From Aulostomus chinensis (lineage: Eukaryota > Chordata > Actinopteri > Syngnathiformes > Aulostomidae), in the NCBI GenBank assembly GCA_037954235.1, contig JBBMOA010000019.1, positions 16,245,805 through 16,309,804 of the forward strand: a stretch of 64,000 nt of DNA, written 5' to 3'. The notes under the pieces were generated by a model, which saw only the letters and a list, made by a program, of their open reading frames with translations, was not told the origin of the DNA and ran no database searches. A program made the translations under genes and the position numbers. Below are positions 49,274 through 60,628 of this stretch, piece by piece; positions within the stretch are counted from its first letter, which is position 1, and each line of letters opens with the position of its first letter.

Positions 49274-52200
49274 CACTGCTGAGAGGACATCTCCATTTTG
49301 GTCCGCTCCTAAAAGTGACACCCAAGTGTCAGACAACAAGCACACCCCTCCAAATAAAACAGAACAAGCGCCATTGGTGATGGACAAAGTGGCAGAGATG
49401 TATTCTGAAGAGGCCAGTCAGAGGCTTCAAACAGACACTGACTCGTCTGATGAGGTGGAGGTGGAGGATATGGTTGGTTTCCAGCAGGATGCGGCAGATG
49501 ACACTTTAAGGGATGTAGAAGAGATCAATGATAACGACAGCGTCTTGATGGGGCCTGAGCTGAGTATTGATGAATGCCTCCTGGAAAGGGAAGAGAAGGT
49601 GTGCACTTGTGCGGTTGTGAGCGATTGTATGCAAAAGGAGCCATTACAGAGAGCATATATAGCTTAAATATGATGGTAGGGCTGGCGATGGCATAGTGGT
49701 GCAGTGGTCAGCACTGTGGCCTCACACCAAGAAGGTTCCAAGTTTGAGCCCCGGCTCCATCACAGGATCTTTCTGTGTGAGTCTCCATGTTCCTCTGTTC
49801 CTGTGTGGGTTCTCTCTGGTACTCCAGCTTCCTCCCACAGTCCAAAGACATCAAGAGGGGACGAGGCTGATTGATACTCTAAATTGACTGTAGGTGTGAC
49901 TGTGAGTGTGAATGGTTGTCTGTCTCTATGTGTTGGTCCTGTGATGGACTGGTGACCTGTCCAGGGTGAACCCCACCTCTCACCTGAAGGCTGCTGGGAT
50001 AGGCTCCAGGAATACATGTCTCAGCTGCATTTTATTGAGTTTTGTCGAGGGGTTAATCAAACTATCATACAGAAGAGCCAATTCCTAGTCAAATTTGAAA
50101 AATCTGAGTCAGGTACAATTCTACTTGGCTCAGTTTAAATGTAACAAAATCTGCCTACTAGTACATTTAATGCTAAAATAACTTTGACGACATGATGAAA
50201 CGGAGCCAGGCTAGCTGTTTTCTGGTGTTTTCCTTTATTATTGTAAGTGTAGCTAACCAGAAGCTGGCTGTAGCATCCTGTGCAGCTGATAAATTCTGCC
50301 ACTTTTTGGGAAGGTTGCAGATAAATGATTTATAAGCTCCTGAACAAGCGAGGGCCAGTCTCTTAGTGCAATACCACTCTATTCCTTTAGGAGGTGATAG
50401 TGAGTCATTGTAGTATGAAGTGAATCACCTGACATTTGCAATTATTCCAAGCTGGAGCAGTGACTAATGCACAGTATTTTTCCATCCTGCTATACTGTAT
50501 TATATGGTGGGCTCTGCTATACTTTGAGATGATTGACTAATTCAGAATATTAATTTTGGGATATTTTTTCCAGTAGTTCCCCTAAACTGTAGACATTGGA
50601 CCTTTTAATGATTGTAACTGTGAGTCTTCGAGCAAGTACAACTTTGGAGGTCCGGGATAGCTTTGTGTACTTTTACGTGTTAAATGTATTTATAAAGACT
50701 GATAGATATGATTAGTTCCAGAAGTATTGACTGTGTATCATTGTATCTAGGAGTTCAAAGCAGAAAACCAGGAGGATACGGATGTGACCTCAGACACGGA
50801 TGTGACTACAGACAAGGATTTCTCTGACAAGAAACCCGATGAAGAGGAGGAAAGCTTTCAGAATCTTTCAAGTGATCCAGAAAGTTTTGAAGAATCACTT
50901 CCTATCAGTGAGAGGGAATCTGGAGAATCTCTCAAAGATCTACCTGCCACTTGCAACGCTGGCACAGATGAACGTCATTATGCAGATCGTACGGATGACA
51001 GTCAGTATCCCAGCAACAATCATATCACACTCGAGGAAGGAGTGAAAAATGAGGAGGTGGAGGTGGTGTCCTCTGCTTGCAGTCTAATTACTCAACAAGC
51101 CGAGATATTTGAGGAAGAAACAAACCCACCATCTTCACAGCAGGACCATTGTGACGAAGTGACAGACATGGTGGCGTCACCCGTTCAAGAGAGTCGCTGG
51201 GACGATCACCACGATAGTGGTGAAACGGTTGGCGCGGAACCTTCGAACAATGCAGCTGATGCTCAGTCACCATTTGACAGGGAGGAACTGCAGATTGAGG
51301 ACTCAAGTCGAACGCGCAATCAAGAACTTGACGTTCTTAATGTTGGGGATGATCAAGTGATCAGTGATAATACTGGCGCCCCTGATGACGAACATCGGAC
51401 GCTCAGCCCTGTTCTGATGGAGGATAATGAGATTAGCGATGATGGTCTGTCAGGTATCACCCCTGATGCAACAGCTCAAGACACCGCGAGTATTCCTGAC
51501 AAGTCACTGGATTCTGAACAAGGACAGAAAGACCTGATCACAGATGCAAGTGCTGAGGAGGATTTTGCTCATCTTGACCCTCAATTGCCATCTGATGACG
51601 CCACAAATATGGATAAGAAAGATGAGGACCACACATGTGACCCACCGTCAAGCTGCAAAGAGGATGCTTATGACGATGCCAGTGCGGCCGCTTGTCCTGA
51701 TACATCTATAAACGTCGCTATTTCTATAATAGCTGAAGAAATATCTCGTTCTGTCTTGTCAACCATCTGCCAAGCGCGACAAAGCGATGATGCGGGGGAG
51801 GAGACGAGGGTTAATTCTTCAGGTGATGAAGCTACTGGAGTATCCCATGGAGACATTTCGTCTTCCTTACAAGACCAAAGAGTTGACCTGAATAATGCAG
51901 GTTTTTCAGAAGTTGCCTCCATCGCCGCTCCCCTCGTGACTGAGGACCCCTCCATGTGTCACCTTCTGACCTTTGAGCAAAGCGGGTTGACAGAAAATGA
52001 ATCTGCTGACATGGAGGTGTCACCCAGTCAGGACAGTCACTGTGAGGATGATGGTGGTCAAGCCGATGAAGCAGCTGAGGAAGATATACTCAAAGAGGAC
52101 TCGAAGAAGTTTGATGCTCAGTCACCACAGTTTGACGAGCAAGAACTGCAGATGGAACAAAAAGAGGATTGCGGTGTAACATGCAGTCAGGCAGTTGGTG

Positions 52201-53981
52201 TTGTTCCTGCTGAGGCTGATCAAGGGAATATTGACAACCATGATTCCTCTGAACGTGTTATTTCACCTCTCAGCCACGTTGAGCCTGGAAAGGCTGATGA
52301 TGACGATGCTAGTCTTTCAATTATTACCCATGATGCAACTGCTCAAGTCTTAGGTATTGCTGATATTCCTGGTATGTCACTGGACAGTGAGCAAGCAGAG
52401 AGAGTTGAGGAAGTAGCTACAAGTGCTGGTGAAGACTTTGATTCTGCTTGCCTTCACCCTCTAATATCATCACAAGAAACAGCAAATCGGCCTGATAGTG
52501 ATGATCCAACTACGACGTTGGATGACCCCCTGAGCTACAAAGATCAACAAAGCACCCAAAAGGAAGATAATGGTGCTTTTGATGAGGGAAACATCGCTGC
52601 TTGTCCTTATACCGTTTCTTTGATAAGTGAAGAGCTCGCTCACTCTCTCCCAACCATCTGCAAAGCGCAGCAGAGTAACTACATGGACAAGAACGACACT
52701 TTTGAGGAGACGGGAGTTCATTCTGCAACCGATTCCGTTGCTGGAGATGATGTTTACCTTGCTGTGCCTGTAACGTCAGAGGAAATATTTCACAGTGATG
52801 ACTTGACTTCTTCACAAGACCAACCAATTCACCAAACTAAAGAAGTTATTGATGAAGCTGCCACTAGTGCTACTCCTGTCTTGACTGAAGACATTACCCC
52901 TCCCATGTGTCATATTCTCTTGCCAGCTTTTGAGCAAAGCGAGCTGAGGGATAGCGAAATATCATCCCCTTGTGTTGGCGAAGAGAGCGGGATTTCAAGC
53001 ATGGCCGTCAGTCCTGATTTGCAAGATCCTTGTAATGAGTTTGATATGTCTGTTGACAACACAGAGCTGCCGATGAGGTACTCTGACCCGCAGTTAGAGA
53101 GTAAAATCCACCTCTACGCTGATGATGCACCTGTATCTGTGACAGATTCCTCTGCTGTGTTGTTTGGGCTTCACACCCACGAGGACATGTTTGGCCATGA
53201 GGTTGAAGACAGCTACCACCGTGACATGGACAAGTTCATGGTGCAGATAGAAACCGGCGTTACTCGCCTAACTGATGAGCGGCAAACAGACGGGAAAGCT
53301 GTGGTTGAGGTTGTAGGTATGAAGGAGAGGAAAAGAGTAAGTGCTGAAAAGAAGAAAGACACAGAAGCAGAGCAGGAGAAAGATGATGATCATGAAAGGA
53401 CTGAAATAAGTATCATGGAGGCGACTATGGACAATAACGAGTGGATTACAGACACCAACTACCAATTTCTTCCTTGGATGAACCTTTCTGTCCCATCTTC
53501 TGTTCGGGACCATGCAAAAAGCAGCCAGCTTCCTACTGAAGCATGCCATCACAGCTCCTCTCTCCCAGACGCTGCATGTCCAGATACCTCACCTTCCCTG
53601 GAGGTCAAACCAACTAGCGCACCCTCACTTGTTGATGAAAACACGGAAAGTAACAAGAAGGTCGTGGCGGTTCAGCCAATGCCTCAGAATGTCAGCGTGA
53701 CCTTCCGCATCCACTATCTCACTCACTCACCTTACCAGACAGTGGCAATCACTGGGAACCAGGAGGAGCTGGGAAACTGGAAGGAATACATTTCCCTAGA
53801 AGGGACCAGCGACGGACATTGGGTCACTGTGGTCAGCCTTCCTGCAGAGAGCCATGTGGAATGGAAGTTTGTGGTGTTGGATAAGGGTGAGGTGTGTCGC
53901 TGGGAGGAATGCGGGAACCGCTTCCTTGACACGGGTTATGGAGACGACCTGCTTGTGCACAAATGGTGGGGGTTCCGGTGA
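47583..53981 (+). CDS. stbd1: Stbd1, starch-binding domain-containing protein 1 (whole gene, three coding exons joined)
   Basis: The protein is a membrane-anchored glycogen-binding adaptor. In mammals Stbd1 ties glycogen to ER and autophagic membranes and binds GABARAP-type proteins. Joining 47583-47814, 49171-49598 and 50751-53981 (phases 1 and 0, GT/AG at each junction) gives one open frame of about 1296 residues. Residues 29-48 form a hydrophobic anchor followed by a basic stretch (RGKRRK). Residues from about 60 to 1190 are acidic, Ser/Asp/Glu-rich and look disordered. Residues 1197-1296 are a CBM20 starch-binding domain that matches the mammalian Stbd1 end: a Trp in LGNWKEY (1230), VEWKFVV (1258), RWEECGNRFLDTG and a final WWG. 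Mammalian Stbd1 is about 360 residues, so the middle is greatly enlarged and contains a tandem duplication (359-639 and 640-969). The identity is firm from the C-terminal domain. The joins are inferred from frame and splice signals. Confidence 0.93.
47815..49170 (+). other. stbd1: stbd1 intron 1
   Basis: The intron is bounded by GTAAGA and TTACGTCAG. It holds two long G tracts (47979-47991 and 48541-48557) and a GATACCGATACCGATG-rich stretch near 48000-48060 that resembles an old DNA-transposon fragment. I see no other exon. Confidence 0.65.
49171..49598 (+). CDS. stbd1: stbd1 coding exon 2 (acidic linker with poly-Ala run)
   Basis: The exon begins after TTACGTCAG. Its first two bases complete codon 78 (GAC), and the exon ends on AAG before GTGTGC, so it joins exon 3 in phase 0. 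It encodes residues 78-220: an acidic opening (DLSDEDSS), then ten alanines encoded by a (GCT)n run at about 49239-49271, then a Glu/Asp-rich disordered stretch (VEVEDM, DVEEINDNDS). No known domain is visible. The frame stays open for 69 bases past the donor before a stop, so a retained intron would truncate the protein before the CBM20. A SINE lies about 80 bases downstream in the intron. Confidence 0.8.
49239..49271 (+). repeat. stbd1: (GCT)n coding trinucleotide repeat in stbd1 exon 2
   Basis: Ten or eleven units of GCT/CTG. In the stbd1 frame it encodes alanines; in the frame beside it, leucines. Confidence 0.9.
49599..50750 (+). other. stbd1: stbd1 intron 2
   Basis: The intron is bounded by GTGTGC and TGTATCTAG. 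The left third is a SINE (about 49681-50010). The rest is plain AT-rich sequence with no feature I can name. Confidence 0.65.
49681..50010 (+). mobile_element. tRNA-derived SINE in stbd1 intron 2, tail-truncated
   Basis: The head (TAGTGGTGCAGTGGTCAGCAC) and body match the 36.1 kb SINE up to GGGATAGGCTCCAG. The poly-C and GGAT tail are missing and no target duplication is visible. It lies sense to stbd1. Confidence 0.8.
50751..53981 (+). CDS. stbd1: stbd1 coding exon 3 (disordered region with tandem duplication, and CBM20 domain)
   Basis: This unusually large terminal exon starts after TGTATCTAG and runs 3231 bases to a TGA at 53979. It encodes residues 221-1296. The long first part is acidic and of low complexity. 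Unit A (51165-52007) and unit B (52008-52997) share ordered landmarks: DM.VSP near the start, DAQSP.FD..EL, DATAQ, SLDSEQ, AACP, TIC.A.QS and the block TED..MCH.L..FEQS.L. Candidate LC3-interaction motifs are FQNL (256) after EEEES, FAHL (492) after AEED, and WMNL (1129). The last 100 codons are the CBM20 domain. An internal Lys/Arg/Glu-rich segment (KERKRVSAEKKKDTEAEQEK) lies before WMNL and may be helical. Confidence 0.93.
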   Translation, partial: EFKAENQEDTDVTSDTDVTTDKDFSDKKPDEEEESFQNLSSDPESFEESLPISERESGESLKDLPATCNAGTDERHYADRTDDSQYPSNNHITLEEGVKNEEVEVVSSACSLITQQAEIFEEETNPPSSQQDHCDEVTDMVASPVQESRWDDHHDSGETVGAEPSNNAADAQSPFDREELQIEDSSRTRNQELDVLNVGDDQVISDNTGAPDDEHRTLSPVLMEDNEISDDGLSGITPDATAQDTASIPDKSLDSEQGQKDLITDASAEEDFAHLDPQLPSDDATNMDKKDEDHTCDPPSSCKEDAYDDASAAACPDTSINVAISIIAEEISRSVLSTICQARQSDDAGEETRVNSSGDEATGVSHGDISSSLQDQRVDLNNAGFSEVASIAAPLVTEDPSMCHLLTFEQSGLTENESADMEVSPSQDSHCEDDGGQADEAAEEDILKEDSKKFDAQSPQFDEQELQMEQKEDCGVTCSQAVGVVPAEADQGNIDNHDSSERVISPLSHVEPGKADDDDASLSIITHDATAQVLGIADIPGMSLDSEQAERVEEVATSAGEDFDSACLHPLISSQETANRPDSDDPTTTLDDPLSYKDQQSTQKEDNGAFDEGNIAACPYTVSLISEELAHSLPTICKAQQSNYMDKNDTFEETGVHSATDSVAGDDVYLAVPVTSEEIFHSDDLTSSQDQPIHQTKEVIDEAATSATPVLTEDITPPMCHILLPAFEQSELRDSEISSPCVGEESGISSMAVSPDLQDPCNEFDMSVDNTELPMRYSDPQLESKIHLYADDAPVSVTDSSAVLFGLHTHEDMFGHEVEDSYHRDMDKFMVQIETGVTRLTDERQTDGKAVVEVVGMKERKRVSAEKKKDTEAEQEKDDDHERTEISIMEATMDNNEWITDTNYQFLPWMNLSVPSSVRDHAKSSQLPTEACHHSSSLPDAACPDTSPSLEVKPTSAPSLVDENTESNKKVVAVQPMPQNVSVTFRIHYLTHSPYQTVAITGNQEELGNWKEYISLEGTSDGHWVTVVSLPAESHVEWKFVVLDKGEVCRWEECGNRFLDTGYGDDLLVHKWWGFR
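53679..53978 (+). other. stbd1: CBM20 starch/glycogen-binding domain of Stbd1
   Basis: Residues 1197-1296 begin MPQNVSVTFRIHY and include the CBM20 pattern VAITGNQEELGNWK, then VVSLPAESHVEWKFVVLD and WEECGNRFLDTG. Trp1230 sits where the glycogen-contacting Trp of human STBD1 lies (LGRWNTYIPL in human, LGNWKEYISL here). Trp1244, Trp1258 and Trp1271 are also in place. All features expected for carbohydrate binding are present, so I infer that glycogen binding is kept. Confidence 0.93.
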
Positions 53982-54775
53982 GGGAGGGGGATGGGGGAAG
54001 GTTAGAGGGTGAAGTGTAAGTTTCGGTACTGGGTACTGGAACTGAGGAGTTGCGATTACACACCGATGAGGATACAGTCGATTATGTTGTTTTATTCGCA
54101 TCCAGAGGTTTTCACAGTGTGGGGGCAGGCCAAATACACCATGTAGGCAAAACGTAGTTGTAGTTTACAGTCCCTCCAGTGTTCACTGTATTTTCTTAAA
54201 TTTTGATTTTGTTTCGATTGTTGCAGTAAAGTGACGTTTAGTTGGCCTTTCTTGACTTTTTTTTTTTTTGCAGTAAAATTTGGGGGATCTGGAAAATTGT
54301 GATTTGGTGTTGTGATTGCCATTTGTAAGGAAAGAAAATGGGTTCTACATCATTAGTATTCTACATCACCAACAAAGCTCAGAATATTTTAGTTCTCAAA
54401 GTACAAAGATACTTTTTTTTTTTCTATTCTGCTTTGTTATTTTATTTCGTCATTGTTTTTACATGAGTGTGATGATGATGTGTCAAGTAGCGCTGCAGAA
54501 TTGACATCACACGATTGGCGTCTCTTCTGGAAAATGGCAGCTTAAGCACATCAAGGCAAATGCAGCAGTTTTAAAGTTTTTGTTGTGACACCGTGATCTT
54601 TTTGCAATGGAAGTGCAGAAAGTTTGAAGATACGTAAGTGCCCAGATATTGGACTGAGTTTAGCTGATTTTTTTAATCTTTCATATAATTGCATAATTGT
54701 TTTTTTTTGTTTTTTTTCTCTAGGAGGGACTGAGTTTAGAGTCCGAAACGAATAAATGACCCAGGGCACAGTATT
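53982..54775 (+). other. stbd1: Probable stbd1 3' untranslated region with AATAAA signal
   Basis: After the TGA there is an AT-rich stretch with no coding potential. The first canonical AATAAA is at 54751-54756, followed by a GT-containing stretch (GTATTTGGTG). Another AATAAA lies at 56218-56223, so a longer transcript is possible. The end is inferred only from these hexamers. Confidence 0.4.
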
Positions 54776-57395
54776 TGGTGAACTTGAAAAGTCTTGTAAA
54801 TAGCGATATTAGCCTAGCTAGGCTAACAACCACTCTGATCAAATTACTTGATATTGGTCCTATACAGCATTCAGACATGTCACTGTAAGTCATGTCAGGA
54901 GGGGCTGGGGGGGCAGCTTAGCTCCGTCTGAGGGAACGCTTTGAAAACCTCTGTTTTGTAGTACATCATAGTACATACACACAGTCAGTCCTGTAATACT
55001 TTAATGCTTTTAGTTAAACTGGACTAAAATAGGAGGAACTGTTTTGCCAGCTATTAATGGACAATGTTTTACTGCTGAATTAATTGATTTTGGAAAACTT
55101 CATCATTAACAGTTTTTCTCATTATAGTTGAAAGAGTTTTCACTTTGGTTTTATTTGGCATCATTACGCCGAATATCTTAAGGTATGTAGAGCGACGGTC
55201 AAATGTAACAGGCTATTAAAAGTTGCATTTTTCATCTCTGTCTCACACGTCTTACCGAAATAGTTATAAACATTGTGTCAAACTGTAGTCAGAGCACGAT
55301 TGATTCACCTAGAAACAGTCTGTTGAAAAAGCAGCTGCAGACAAAAAAAACAGCTCAGTTTTATCTTTTCTAATTACAGAGCTTAAATCTTCAATTTAAT
55401 GTTACAGTTATTAAATGATTGCCCCTGAATAGCCAGTGTCTACATGGAAGCTTAAAAAGATTAACTTCCAAACACTGAAGCTTTACGTATGTAACTCATT
55501 TTCCTTTTTCACTCGGCGATTATGCAATTTACACCTCTTTAAAAAGCAGGTGATTTCATTTGTATAAATTTGTTCGACTTTATTACTACAGTCTCTATGC
55601 TGCTTGAATATTCCCTTACAATTATGAGAATAAATGCACATAATTCACTTTTACTACAGCAATAATCAAAGCAATAATTGTTGCGGATACTGTGTGAATG
55701 GTCAGGTATTCTAACGCGGTTACCACTAAACTGTGACATTGTTGTAACTGATGCTGCTTCTATCTCGTGGGACTCTTTGCATGCAAGATTGTCCCATTGT
55801 TGTCTTATGAGTGTGCCTTTTAGACCCAAAACTAACATCCAAACAGTGAGACTGTTTAATGCAGCTTTATTAATTCGTTCAAGTGTGTTAAAATTTAAAA
55901 TTTCTCCAGTAACTGATGGTCTTCTTAATCGCTGTAAACTATATTCTATCCCAGATCGTACCTTATCTTATTATGCAATATTGCGATGGTAATGGTACTC
56001 TTGGATGTACACGTTAAATAGAGGAATTGTCGGTGTCTGTTATAACTGGAAATATATGTTGGCGATAAATTCATTTATTAAAAGAAAATATATTTGGAGG
56101 TAATTACGATTGCAATTTACTGTTTTTTTTGGGGGGGGGGGCTACATAAAGAGACCATTAATCTTCAGTATTTTCTGCATTTGTTGGTCAAATTATTGGA
56201 TGAGGGCCACAAAGCACAATAAAATAGCATTGCTGAACATCCGTCGTCTCAAAGACACTGGGTTTTTATTTTAATTGCTGGGACCGAGGTCAGTGGGTCA
56301 TACTATGTGAACATATTTTAACATGTTTTTCTGTGGCACAAGATAAATCAGTAAATACTGGACTTGTGAATTTCACAGCAAGTTTTGTTGATGGTTTCTA
56401 CCAACTGGCCCGACAAGACTACATAGCCTCTTGCAGAAATTAAACGTCGTCATGCCGGGACAAAAAAAACAGCAGTCCTTCCCAATTTTATTCCAATTCT
56501 TGGTATTTCTCCAAATTCATGACACTTTTTTTTTTAATTGTGCCACAACCGGTTTCCACCTGCATCTAAAATGTAGCCACTTGCCATGACTTCATGCACA
56601 CGATTAAACCGTGTTGCGTGAAAAGGGGGGGGGGGGGGGGGGGTACTCTTGAAAAATTCAAGAAATCGCAGGAGGAATGAAGAAAAAAAATGAATAATGC
56701 TTTTGTAAAGTCTGCAGGAGTCAATTTTTTCCCGCACCGATGCGATGACCCACCAAGGGGCTGATCGATGTCAGAAAGTGAGGACGGCGCACCAGAGCCT
56801 GTCAGCAGAGCTGAAGGGCAAAGCAGGAGCTTGTGCTGTTGCATCGCGTCACAAAGAACAACGTCCCCTTCACCTCCACCGATGGAATTCACAAGGCAGT
56901 GACAGACATATTTCTGGACTCTGGTATTTCAAAGCAGCACTCGTGGCATATCAAAGAGCGAATGAGGAACATCATACAGTTTTTATATTTTTTCTTATTC
57001 TTTAAAAGACACCTGATTGTAGGGAAAAAAAACTCAGATTTTTACAAACCCTACCACCTCTTGACAAAATGATTGTACGCTCCGTCTGCAGGTTTTCAAG
57101 CCAAAATGTGCGAACTTGCGCTGAGGTCTGAGTGCTAGTGAATCATTTACTGCTGTTGCAACAAACAACAAACTTTTGGAGAGTTTTATGAGGACTTTGA
57201 ACTCCAAGCCCAAATCATCTTTATTTATATTTCTGTTTTTCCAACTAAAGGTCAGGACCTTGGCCTTGTTTACAGCCTCGCTGGCACAGAGGTGAGTCAC
57301 GCTGGGAAAGACTCATTAGCGCTTATATTGTCAGTAGTACTGAGGGAGGAAGACGCACTCCTCATCTTCTACTCCAGAGCCTATGTAGATGGTGG

Positions 57396-57401
<6 letters not shown>

Positions 57402-57426
<25 letters not shown>
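57402..57426 (+). repeat. (CA)n microsatellite
   Basis: Perfect run. Further CA runs lie at 58169-58198 and 58309-58328. Confidence 0.9.
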
Positions 57427-58165
57427 GGTGGCATTTTTTTGAATTTTAGGTACAGCCAGTCCTTTAAATGATTAATTAATTTAAGAGACTAAAATCTTGT
57501 CTTATGACTTGCTGAATGAGGGAAAGCAGTTGCATTAGGGGAAGATTTTACAGCCTCACCCTAAAATAGAAGATATTATCAGTGCAGCAAATGAAAAAGA
57601 ATAAAAAGTAGTTGCTCAAAAAAGGCCGATAGAATTCCCAAAGTGATGAAGGCTGAATATTAGAATATTTTATAGTCTCATTAAAACCAAAACGCTTCTC
57701 CTATTGACCTGCCCTTGTGAGTCTCCATGTGAACGGGACAGCCTGTGATACCTGATCCCTGCTGTGGGTCCACATGTCCATCATTCACTGGCCCCCAGTT
57801 GGGTATCAAACCCTGAACTTTCGCAGGATCAAACCACGTGCTCCTAGTAGCCACATGAGGCCTCGGGGAATCATTTGACCCAGTTCAAATAGCGTCCGTA
57901 TCTAAAGTCATGGGATTGTTGTTTTCTTTTCGATTTCAAAATGGGAGTTCAGGGCCTGCTGCGAATGGAGAGCCAAATATGACGCGTGGTTTTATAGCCT
58001 GAAGGGTGAACTGAAAAAAGTGGCTGGTCATCGTTGGTTCAAGAGTCAGAGTCCGGTGCTGGATCACTGGCTGACCAAAGAAAAACGGTATAAACCATAA
58101 AAAGGCACTAACATGGTCTCGTGGGTCATACGTGTTCGGTAAAAGCTGCTTCACCCCCCCTGTCT

Positions 58166-58198
<33 letters not shown>

Positions 58199-59460
58199 CA
58201 CTGCTAATGTGGCAGCTGGGAGGGTGTGCTGTTTCTAAGGTTGAAGGTAATCCTTTATTTAGACACAAGGATCACTCTCTACTTTGTATGTCTCCATCTC
58301 GCATAAACAACACACACACACACACACAGTCATCATCGTCAAAGATCTAAAGGGTTAAGCCACCATTGCACTGTTGGTTGATCTCTGTAAAGGCAAAAGT
58401 CTTAGCGCTGAGTCGTCAGCGTATATCTCAAACCTGCAGCAGGCAGCCGTGCTCTCTGGGCCACTTGCTAACGTGATGTCTCAGGAATCTCGTTCTTATA
58501 GAAACTGATAACGTGATGTATTCGATTAATTACCAGTATTTGTATTGGAAATAAAACCATAATTACCGGCTAAGCTCTCCGTGTCCCTGCGATGGCTAAA
58601 GGTGTCATACAGTATATTATCATCCATTCCATCCAAGCAGTGTTAATGAATATTGTTCTATCCCATTTGAATGAAGTATAAATGTTAAGACACTTATATA
58701 ACGTCGGGCTGGGGCTGGAGACTGTTGCCTGGCTGAGACGTGTCTGGATGGTCAGCGCAAGTTGGACCGGCAAGTGTGAAATTCTCTCTCTCTTGAAGTT
58801 GTCTCCTCTTACAGAAGCCGACCCATCAGGTCCGGCTGCAGCATTCCACTTGACCTTTGACTTAGAGAGGTTGTAGGATGATATCAGAGAGTGCTCATCT
58901 ATCTCATTCACCCACATTATGGTGTCTGACACAGTTAGTCTCGCTTATCTTTCGTGCCATTGTCCTAGTTTCTGGATTGAGAACCATCAGGGGACCATCC
59001 TATTTAAATCATTCTTGGCGTTCTTCCACTTCTCTTTCTATTCCAGTTTCATTTTTCAATTATTTTAGCCCATAACTCAGATTCAGGGCAGTTTGAGGAT
59101 AACAACAAGTCCAAGAGAATGTTTTACTATGTCATGACTGTGCAGCTATTTTTAAAGCGTGCCAGCCCTCATTCCTGCTCCATAACGTAGGATCATGCAG
59201 TGACCTTCACCGAGACTGACGGCTGGGTCTGCTGACTCTGCTGCATGGCCATATGGGGAGGAACCACGAGCCAGGGTTAGACTGGCCCCATCATACTGAG
59301 AATATCTGGATGGTTGGTAGTTCATACATGAACAATAGTATCAAAGTAAATTATCAAAGGAAATAATCTTTATCTGTACTCTGGTGTTGTCTCCTGGGAT
59401 TTCTACTTCATTTGTTTTATCTTCATGGATGTGAAAAGAATTTTAAAAAAGAATGCACGG

Positions 59461-59561
59461 TTTTACATCATACATATAAATATACAGCAATATATACTGT
59501 ATATATACTGTAAATATACAGCAATATATACTGTATATATATATATTTATGTGTATGTATG

Positions 59562-59595
<34 letters not shown>

Positions 59596-59697
59596 AATAT
59601 ATATATACATACACATAAATATATAGCAATATATATATATATACACATAAATATATATATACATACACATATAAATATACAGCAATATATATATATT
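59461..59697 (+). repeat. Compound (TA)n / ATACAC-ATAAAT satellite-like tract
   Basis: The tract has TA runs broken by CAGCAATATATACTGTATATA and ACACATAAATATATATATACAT units that recur, with many short palindromes. The open frames on both strands through it are artefacts of the repeat. Confidence 0.9.
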
Positions 59698-59876
59698 GCT
59701 AGAATCACAGCTGCCATTATTACTGCACAAACCATTCCTCTTCCTCCTCATCTTGTTGCTCAGGAAGCAAACAGAAGGCTTCTGGAGCCGTGCCATTCTG
59801 GAACAGCATGCTACAAGTGATGTCATCACTCGCTCTCATAGAGGACGTTGCGGTAGTGAGCTGAATGCAGTGTGAG

Positions 59877-59899
59877 CATGTGTGTGTGTGTGTGTGTGT
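59877..59899 (+). repeat. (TG)n microsatellite
   Basis: Short perfect run. Confidence 0.9.
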
Positions 59900-60628
59900 T
59901 TATGGTATGTACAGAATGAGTGTGACTGAAGAGCGTATGAGACCAGGGTAGGTAGAAACAGACTGAATACGGCTGCATGCATAATGCAAACAGATCTGCT
60001 GACGGTTTGAGTTGAGGTTTCCATAAGGAGGTCAGCTTTTAAAATATTTAAAACAATCCTGTACACTTTTGACCTTCTATAGCTCCGGATGACTCACAGC
60101 GTGTACAATGTTTTTGCCTGCTATGTTTTTGTGATAATAGCTTGTCTTTATGCATTAAATAAATCTTACATCTTGCAGTTTTTGTCAAAGCAGTATGAAA
60201 ATCACAATTCATCACTTTATCATACACAAATGGCGATATGTATAAATAAAGATTAATCATGTTTCAATCCTTCTTGAACAAATTATTAATGAGCTTTAAA
60301 GATCTCAATGTGGCAAGAAAAGAAATCATTAAATGGACTGAAGAAGCGGAATTGACTCATCGCTCTCAGTGATTTGTGCTCCCCTCTAAATGACACCTGT
60401 ACTGTCCTGACTGGCTCTATGAGGACGACACTGACCCCTAGTGGTGGCAATATTGTCACTGCGTGGAACCCAAGTCACACCACCTCTCATTAACGGCCGA
60501 ACAGTTAAAAAAAACAAAAAACAGGGCGATAGTAATCCACAACATGAACAAAACAATGTATTCTCATGTAAATAATTATGTCAACGCTGTGAAATAAGTT
60601 AATCAAATAAAATCCCCATTAAAGAACA

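Noticed and set aside
49084..49380. Frame with ten leucines overlapping stbd1 exon 2
   Set aside because: It is the shifted reading of the (GCT)n run; the stbd1 frame has correct splice phases on both sides.
56566..56892. Minus-strand frame of 108 codons (MNSIGGGEGDVV...)
   Set aside because: It runs through a 19-base G tract and has no homologue I recognise.
59425..59829. Open frames of about 130 codons on both strands rich in Tyr-Ile
   Set aside because: They are products of the TA/ATAC repeat; no domain and no splice context.
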